Assembly: GCA_003427395.1 (NCBI GenBank)
Contig: BFEA01000027.1
Coordinates: forward strand, 3,229,470 to 3,264,467
Length of the DNA: 34,998 nt
Reading direction: 5' to 3'
From: Chara braunii
Lineage: Eukaryota > Streptophyta > Charophyceae > Charales > Characeae
The notes under the pieces were generated by a model. That model did not search any database, was not told the DNA's origin, and was given only the letters and a program-made list of their open reading frames with translations. Positions 29,764-34,998 of the stretch are shown here, piece by piece. Each line of letters starts with the position of its first letter. Position 1 is the first letter of the stretch. The translations under genes and the position numbers were made by a program.

Positions 29764-30841
29764 TATCCCCATGGGGAAGAGGTTTTGTGTAAAGTCATCA
29801 TATGGGTCAACAATTCATGATTCCAAAAAATTGCTTTCCAACTCCATGGCCATCGAGTCTGTGGGCCTAGCTGATTGCAAACTCTATCCCACCACCTCCA
29901 TAACCATATATAGCTTCAGGGCATTGCAGGAAGATATGCTAGATAGTTTCAGCGATCAACCTACTGGGGAAGGCAGATTTGCAAAATTTACACCACCTAG
30001 ATGCAATTCCTTTTTTTTTTTTGTTCCAAGGAAGATTTGTCTATCAGCCAATCATTAGTGGGAAAGCATCGGTGTTCAATCTGTCATTGAAGAGATGTCA
30101 GCTTCGCCGGTTTGGATTCAATTAAGTTAAACCACTTGATTGATCTTACATCTTCTCTGCTAAGATTGAGATGTGTCATCCATCTGACTGATACCTGTCC
30201 TTTAGATTAATTCTCACTCTTAACATTCTATTGGTAGATTTTACTGTAAGAGTATGTAGGACACGTTTATAATTCTTGTCAAATTTCTTTTGTTTACTGG
30301 GAGAGTTCCAGATTATCCAATTGGCTTGGTCTAACGCTAAGCTGGAGATGAGTCTCGGGTTTAAAGGCCAGCCATTAATCCTTCTTTCTTAATAGTAAGT
30401 TAATACTCTAATTCTGAAAATTTGGCTAGCTTGGACCCATTGGATCTGACCCTGACCTTCAGGGTGGAGAGTGTAATCTTGTAAACGATCATAGAGTTCA
30501 CGGAGGATCATTCTGAAATTTGTCTAGGATTTTTCCAATGTCTTGGGGATGGTCCTTAATGGCCACCCAATCATTAATTTTCAGTTTGGGTCCCTTACGA
30601 AGAATCCAAATCCAGTCCAAGGGGATTAGCTCGATTGTTTTATCCAGTGCTTCCTGTCAGTGGTGACAATAACGAAGATATCTCTTTAGTGTTGCAGAAT
30701 CAATCCAATCATTAGATTCACTATTCCAAATATCTTTTGTTCTTAGAATCCCTCTTTTTCCCCATCCATTCCAGGACGAGTCCATACAGTGAAGGACACA
30801 CCCTTGAGAGTCTCTAATCCATCTATTGTTAAAAAAAAGGG
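29764..30841 (-). pseudogene. LINE-C middle part (after RT, to zinc finger)
   Basis: The minus strand encodes decayed but LINE-like text: NNRWIRDSQGCVLHCMDSSW, GKRGILRTKDIW, LIPLDWIWILRKGPKLKIND, and the zinc-finger block near 29930-29990. Many stops interrupt it. The frame between VCQQP (upstream of 30958) and NNRWIRDSQGC (below 30841) is restored if the 30842-30957 insert is removed. Confidence 0.65.
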
Positions 30842-30957
30842 GTTGCTCCCCACCAATAGATGGAGCCCCCCCAGGTGCTAGCGGTGTCTGCTCTTATCAG
30901 CACCGCTAGCACTGATGGGTGTTGCGGTAAAAAAAAAAAAAAGAAAAAAAAAAAAGG
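30842..30957 (+). mobile_element. Second short poly-A retroposon with the same hairpin
   Basis: The body of about 85 nt begins with a type 1 tail motif (CCACCAATAGATGGAGC), then a 12-bp perfect stem GTGCTAGCGGTG (30875-30886) with CACCGCTAGCAC (30901-30912) around TCTGCTCTTATCAG, then TGATGGGTGTTGCGGT and an A run. A-run plus GGGGTTG text flanks both sides (30832-30845 and 30948-30962), probably a target duplication. The hairpin matches the one at 29704-29743 with one compensated base-pair change. Confidence 0.78.
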
Positions 30958-31655
30958 GGTTGTTGGCATACTTCCTCCCACCTTTCCGGGGGGATCTTGT
31001 CAGTCAGAGGCAATTTTCTCCATGTTTTGATAAGGGTGATCAAGAAGGAATCATTATACAGATCCCTCATCGCAGCTAGTCTGTCAAAGGATAATTCACT
31101 TGTTAAATCTCTAACATTTCCTCTTGGGAGTGGCCAAGCACAGTTTTTCAGCCACATCAAAGGGTCAACACTCTCCACCGTTTGTGGTGCTAAACGTTTA
31201 ATTTGCTCCCATGCCAGTGCTGACCAGGGACTCTGTGGGTTAAACAACAATCATTTGATCCATTGTATGGAAAGAGTCATAGCTTGGGTGGCTGGGTCGA
31301 TTACCCCTAACCCACCACTAGTTTTAGGCTGGATAACTAATTGCCATGCTACTCTGCTGATTACATTCTTGAACTCGTGATTACGCCTCCATAGAAAGGC
31401 TGACAGATGCTGCTGGAAACTTTTTATGGTTGTTTTATCTAGTGGCCATATGGCTGATTTATACCAGATGGAGGCTAGAATAACATTATTAATTGCCAAA
31501 GTATGTCCCATGAGAGAAGAGTGTTTGTTTTTCCAGAGATCAAATTTGACCTGAGCTTGTTGAGTTATCCATTCATTGTTTGTTTTTGGCTTTCCCACAC
31601 CAGACAGAGATATTCCCAGTGTGCGAATAGGAATGTCTATAGGAAGTCACTTGAC
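30958..31655 (-). pseudogene. LINE-C region following the RT core
   Basis: Two adjoining frames (114 and 115 codons) give LAINNVILASIWYKSAIWPL, FQQHLSAFLWRRN, RVAWQLVIQPKTSGGLGV, then SPWSALAWEQIKRLAP and TWRKLPLTDKIPPERWEEVC. It lies upstream of the zinc finger, as in plant LINEs. The RT catalytic core itself is absent, so this copy was 5'-truncated on insertion. Confidence 0.8.
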
Positions 31656-32063
31656 ATGACTATTCTACTGGGAGTGTTAATGAAAGTCGATAGGTCAGCC
31701 TTCGAAGACCTGTTGTCTGCAGAGATGATTCGGGCAGCGGTGCTGTGGGCTGTATGGACACTGCCAAATGAGCGCTGCAGACAGGGAGCAGCACCTTCAC
31801 GGCATGCATATCAGGAAAGAGCGATGGACAATTTCAGGATTGTTGTAGATATGGGGGGGGGGGGTGAAGGTGGAGGAATTTTGGAAAGGATGGGATCAGT
31901 ACCCACACCTGTTGACTTTGTGATCCTGACATGGGCTGGTTACAGTTTGGCCCTGTTCTACTGCATCACGTGCCCCAGCTGGAAAAGGACCCAGAATAGG
32001 AATGCTGTGGTACTTCATGTTCCAAGGGCGGTCGGTTGTAAAATATGGCTAGAAGTAGAATAG
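31656..32063 (+). pseudogene. LINE-B C-terminal end
   Basis: The translation reads MTILLGVLMKVDRSAFEDLL, then SAEMIRAAVLWAVWTLPNER followed by CRQG. The LW-W-NER pattern is the region after the zinc finger in LINE proteins. It continues the LINE-B frame broken at 28886. A run of G at 31854-31864 falls in the later part, where the frame is probably no longer meaningful. Confidence 0.7.
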
Positions 32064-32073
32064 TGGTAAAATA

Positions 32074-32337
32074 GTTAGGATCATACTTGCAAGCGGACGC
32101 CGTCCGGGCGGTTGTGCACATGCGGCAGACCGTCGGACCGAACCCGCACGGCGCACGAATGTGCGCCTGACGACCAGTTACGTCCCACCCAAAAAAAAAA
32201 AACAAAAAAAACGCCCCCGTCCGGTCTGGTCCGGTCCGATCCGGGTCCGTCTGGTCCGGGGGGAGGGTGCCGCACTCGGCAAAGTGGACCGGACCGGACG
32301 CTCGTCCGGTCCGTATGCTTGCAAGCATGGTTAGGAT
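32074..32337. mobile_element. hAT-like MITE with 8-bp target duplication
   Basis: The element 32082-32329 (248 bp) has termini CATACTTGCAAGC and GCTTGCAAGCATG, inverted with one mismatch, and is flanked by an exact 8-bp direct repeat GTTAGGAT (32074-32081 and 32330-32337). Eight-base duplications are typical of the hAT superfamily. The interior is GC-rich (many GGTCCGGTCC-type repeats and palindromes) around an A run at about 32191-32210. It has no coding capacity, so a transposase would act in trans. Confidence 0.85.
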
Positions 32338-32660
32338 GGCCCCGTAGGAGGTAGGTCAGTTGTAAAATATGGCTAGGAATGAGTACAATCACATGATGGA
32401 GGGATAGGACGGGCATAGCATAGGAAGGGTAAAGGGTCGAGGGAGTGAATTAAGAAAAAAATCAGTTAAAAAAAGTGGCGAAAAAGGATAGTACTTGGAC
32501 AACATGCTGTGGACATTCTTTTCAAGAGCAGGATATCATGACAGTGAGGAGGGGAGATGATGAGGGGATTGTATAGTTTGACAGGGGGCGGAGATTAGAA
32601 AGAGGAGTAGATTCATTTGAAGGGTGAAACAAAGTAGGTGAGAAGTGGAAGGATGAGCAG
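32338..32660. other. Non-coding stretch
   Basis: Purine-rich, with no gene seen. TTGTAAAATATGGCTAG recurs at 32036-32052 and at 32360-32376, either side of the MITE, suggesting a local duplication older than the insertion. Confidence 0.4.
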
Positions 32661-33012
32661 GAGTTGTTGTTGGTGGTTTTTTGGACTGATCATGGGAACT
32701 CATTAAGGGTGATACGGCCTGTGAGGCTGCTAGAACGACCCTCCCTGCACCATGCCTTTCCTAGAGTCCTTCTGCTGCGTGACTGGGTGCAGAAGCCCGC
32801 TAGGAAAGCAACGGTTTGGGGGGGGGCGGAGGATCGTAGCAGCCCCCCCTTTGAGGAGGTGACTCGTACCGCAAGGGTTGGGCTGACTCTTCTTCAACAC
32901 TGTTCTTTCGATATCTTCTTCTTTGTACTCATGCTTGCCGGTGAAAAGCAACCGGACCGATGCCCCCCAGAATAGAAGCGGGCTTGGTTAAAAAAAAAAT
33001 GAAAAAAAAAGA
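32660..33012 (+). mobile_element. Retroposon with LINE tail type 1
   Basis: It ends CTTGCCGGTGAAAAGCAACC, GGACCGATGCCCCCCAGAAT, AGAAGCGGGCTTGG, then A runs from 32990. It is closely related to the 24313-24385 ending. The body shares GCGTGACTGGGTGCAGAAG-like text with the other copy. It is SINE-like or the 3' end of a LINE. Confidence 0.62.
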
Positions 33013-33129
33013 GCTCTCACGCAGGCTGCGCAGTATAAAGGTAGAAAGTCTGTGATCGGGTGGAAGCGACACATGCTCGGAGATGTACCCCTGGAGTTTT
33101 TTTTTTGGGGGGCGGGGCGGGGGGGAACA

Positions 33130-33192
33130 AAAGCTGCAATCTATTTTTTTGTGGGGAGCAGCACATGCTGGGAACCGGGCCCAGCGTCCCAC
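33130..33192 (-). repeat. LINE tail type 1, diverged (minus)
   Basis: On the minus strand: GGGCCCGGTTCCCAGCATGT, GCTGCTCCCCACAAAAAAAT, AGATTGCAGC. It matches the 26640-26705 and 28994-29042 copies. Confidence 0.55.
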
Positions 33193-33559
33193 ATACATTT
33201 TAATCATTGTGATGTAACCCTGAACTACATTGTATTTATTTTCAAGTCCCAGAAGCTCGATCATGAATTTTAAATCCTTTTTTTTTTTTTCCCCTCGACT
33301 GTTCTCTGACAGAAGCAGGGTAATGGTCCAGGTACCTCAAATTGTTCTGTACATTTTCATAAGGGACACTGGTGCTGGTTCCCAGCACATGTTCGCGAAT
33401 AGATTGGAGCAGTGACACTGTGCAACACAGATTTGCATTCTTGGGAGGCAGGGTAGTGACACTTTGCAACGCGCATTGCATATTGTCACAGTGGGTTTGC
33501 GGGTGGGCTGCTGACGTGGATGGGTGGAGAAAATGGGCTCAGGGTGTGACTTGCCTGAT

Positions 33560-33650
33560 CTCTCAGTAATTTCTGGTTTAGTAGCGGAAAAGGTACTTAG
33601 TGTGGGTGAACACAGGTTATGGGTTGAAATCCTGACTGAGCCAGATGGAT
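33560..33650 (+). repeat. Possible tRNA-derived SINE head
   Basis: TGGTTTAGTAGCGG (33574-33587) resembles a Pol III A box, and GGGTTGAAATCC (33631-33642) resembles a damaged B box at a suitable distance. There is no cloverleaf. Weak evidence. Confidence 0.25.
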
Positions 33651-33773
33651 ATAACAAGGTCACGGGCTCAGGGGCTACCCGCTTTGAAGTTCGAAGTGCC
33701 AGTATTGCGGACCGTAAATTGCTGAACCTATTTTCTTTTGCACCCGAAGAGATCAAACCTGCGCTTGCGCCTT

Positions 33774-34640
33774 TCTTCTACCATCATGATTTCAATCTCA
33801 CAGTACCGCGCACACCCTAATTGTCATTGCAAACAGGCTTTGCGTTCGCCAACACTCGAACCTGCAACTACGCAACTCGTTAACATCGAAAAGTTCTCTT
33901 AACAAGTTGACAGAGGCTCCTCAATGAGGGGAGGGGGTTGTGAGGAGGAGGGGACGTAGTAGCCCCGCCTCCCCCACACATTCACTGCGCGGCGTGCGCT
34001 CCAGTACCCGTCACAGTTCCCCTTTTTTTCTACCATCATGATTTCAATCTCACACTAGCGAGCACACCCAAACATTGCAAACAGGTTTTGCGTTGGCCAA
34101 CAGTCAAACCTGCAACTATGCAACTCATAAAGGAAATCAAAAAGTTCTCTCAACAGCCCGACAGCCGCTCTTCCATAAGGTGATGGAGCCCCCCCCCCCC
34201 TCCCCCGTACATTCACGGCCTTCCAGTACCCATCACACTTCCCCCCTGTGTCTTCCCCCGTACGTCGTATGGACGGTCTGTCATACGGCTGCACGAACGG
34301 CCGTACGAACGGTTGTATGGCCGTTCGTACTAAGCCCGTACTATAGTGCAGAGGGGGAAGCTTCTTCTACCAGCATGATTTCAATCTCACAATACCAAGC
34401 ACACCTGAACATTGTGAACAGACTCTGCGTTGGCAGACGCTCAAACCTGCAACTACGCGGAAAGTTCTCTCAACAGGTTGACAACCGCTCCTCCGTGAGG
34501 AGGGGGAGGGCTGCGGGGAACCCGCACATTCACTGCCCTCCAGTACCCGTCACACAACTTCCCCCTTTCTTCGACCGTTACGATTGCAGTCGCACAGTAC
34601 CGAGCACGCCTGAACATTGAAAACAGGCTCTGCGTCGACA
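33774..34640. repeat. Tandem array, unit about 230-260 bp, 3.4 copies
   Basis: Units begin near 33774, 34027, 34363 and 34567 (the last partial) with TTCTTCTACCATCATGATTT-type text. Each continues through AGCACACC--AACATTG-AAACAG, CTGCAACTA, AAAGTTCTCTCAACAG, a C-rich or G-rich patch, then CATTCAC and CCAGTACCCGTCACA. The second unit is lengthened by an insert at about 34249-34362. Open frames crossing the array are not recognised. Confidence 0.88.
34249..34362. mobile_element. Small palindromic insert in the tandem array
   Basis: About 114 bp present only in the second repeat unit. It is built from CGTACGAACGG / CCGTTCGTAC inversions and bounded by CTTCCCCC and GGGGGAAG, an inverted pair. 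Its composition recalls the GC-rich parts near 25500 and 26550. Confidence 0.6.
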
Positions 34641-34683
34641 CATAGAAACAAATAAAATACTCTTGAATTGACACACTTTCTGT

Positions 34684-34977
34684 GATTTTGTTCACTGTGT
34701 CAGAAGAAAAGAGTTTTTTGTAGCTTTTTTTTGGGCTATTTTTCATTCCAGTCTGGCGCCTACCGTACAAATTGGAGCTATTTGGCCTCCAAAAGGTATT
34801 GATGTGTTAGATCCTTGGGGTTGGGGAATCCCCTTTCTAAATACTCTTCTTCTACTTTCATCTGGAGCTGCTGTAACTTGGGCTCATCATGCTATATTAG
34901 CTGGTTTAAAACAACAAGCCCTTTATGGCATATTAGCCACTATTTTTTTAGCTTTAGTTTTCAGTACTTTTTATTGC
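34684..34977 (+). pseudogene. cox3: Mitochondrial cox3 fragment in nuclear DNA
   Basis: After a frameshifted start (ILFTVSEE, then [14 protein letters not shown]), translation from 34732 reads through [60 protein letters not shown] and [15 protein letters not shown]. This is the middle of cytochrome c oxidase subunit III, a membrane subunit of respiratory complex IV; WPPKGI and WAHHAILAG are diagnostic. The ends are missing, there is an early frameshift, and a T run follows. Its context among nuclear repeats indicates a transferred copy (NUMT). Confidence 0.9.
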
Positions 34978-34998
34978 CTTTTTTTTTTTTTTTTTTTT
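34978..34998. repeat. Poly-T run at the window edge
   Basis: The window ends in at least 21 T residues directly after the cox3 fragment; the true length is unknown. Confidence 0.8.

Larger units (their letters stand above)
28887..31655 (-). mobile_element. LINE-C, 5'-truncated, nested inside LINE-B
   Basis: On the minus strand, from 31650: IPIRTLGISLSGVGKPK, then LAINNVILASIWYKSAIWPL, FLWRRNHEFKNVISRVAWQL, KTSGGLGVIDPATQ, and much later a zinc-finger block W-CKFCKSAFPSRLIAETI-stop-HIFLQCPEA (about 29930-29990). The 3' end has tail type 1 (AAATAGATGGAG) and a long A run (plus-strand T run 28901-28977). Its removal joins VTERDD (28868-28886) to MTILLGVLMKV (31656) in one LINE-B frame. Confidence 0.82.

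Noticed and set aside
33632-33642. A complete tRNA gene near 33.6 kb
   Set aside because: No acceptor stem or cloverleaf could be formed; only weak box-like motifs remain.

Overview
The window looks like repeat-rich nuclear DNA from a green plant or streptophyte alga. I infer this from a Ty3/gypsy chromovirus, L1-type LINEs, a plant-type U6 snRNA copy, decayed green-plastid genes (cemA, rps7, rps2) and a mitochondrial cox3 piece. A charophyte such as Chara is my guess, from the cox3 wording and the abundant long poly-A/T runs; it is not proven. I found no intact host protein gene. Nearly everything recognisable is mobile or transferred DNA in decay.

Layout. 1-4793: a Ty3/gypsy chromovirus on the minus strand (LTR-like end, chromodomain, integrase, RNase H, reverse transcriptase, protease), frameshifted and cut off before gag. 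4795-7680: AT-rich organelle-derived DNA with a group II intron RT scrap, cemA, rps7 and rps2, all with stops or frameshifts. 7833-7938: a U6 snRNA copy with a damaged core. 8100-19000: LTR-like and other non-coding repeats, including two pairs of long direct repeats (about 9.4-10.3 kb with 13.7-14.6 kb; 12.8-13.7 kb with 18.1-19.0 kb). Also here are an array of small hairpins with a constant loop and changing stems (8846-9510), and a 1-kb foldback element (16.0-17.0 kb). 19200-20050: imperfect tandem repeats.

20.3-23.7 kb: a broken LINE on the minus strand (ORF1-like part, endonuclease, RT with FADD). 23.7-26.7 kb: LINE 3' tails, a near-perfect 182-nt inverted repeat with a partly hammerhead-like centre, and inverted pairs of DNA elements. 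26.8-32.1 kb: a plus-strand LINE interrupted by a minus-strand LINE, which itself carries two short poly-A retroposons that share a hairpin. 32.1-34.6 kb: a small hAT-like MITE with an 8-bp target duplication, more LINE tails, and a roughly 260-bp tandem array. 34.7 kb to the end: the cox3 fragment, finishing in poly-T.

The genes do not form a working pathway. The interest lies in the small structured elements: hairpins with conserved loops and compensatory stem changes, and short hairpin RNAs that appear to have been retroposed, probably by the resident LINE machinery.
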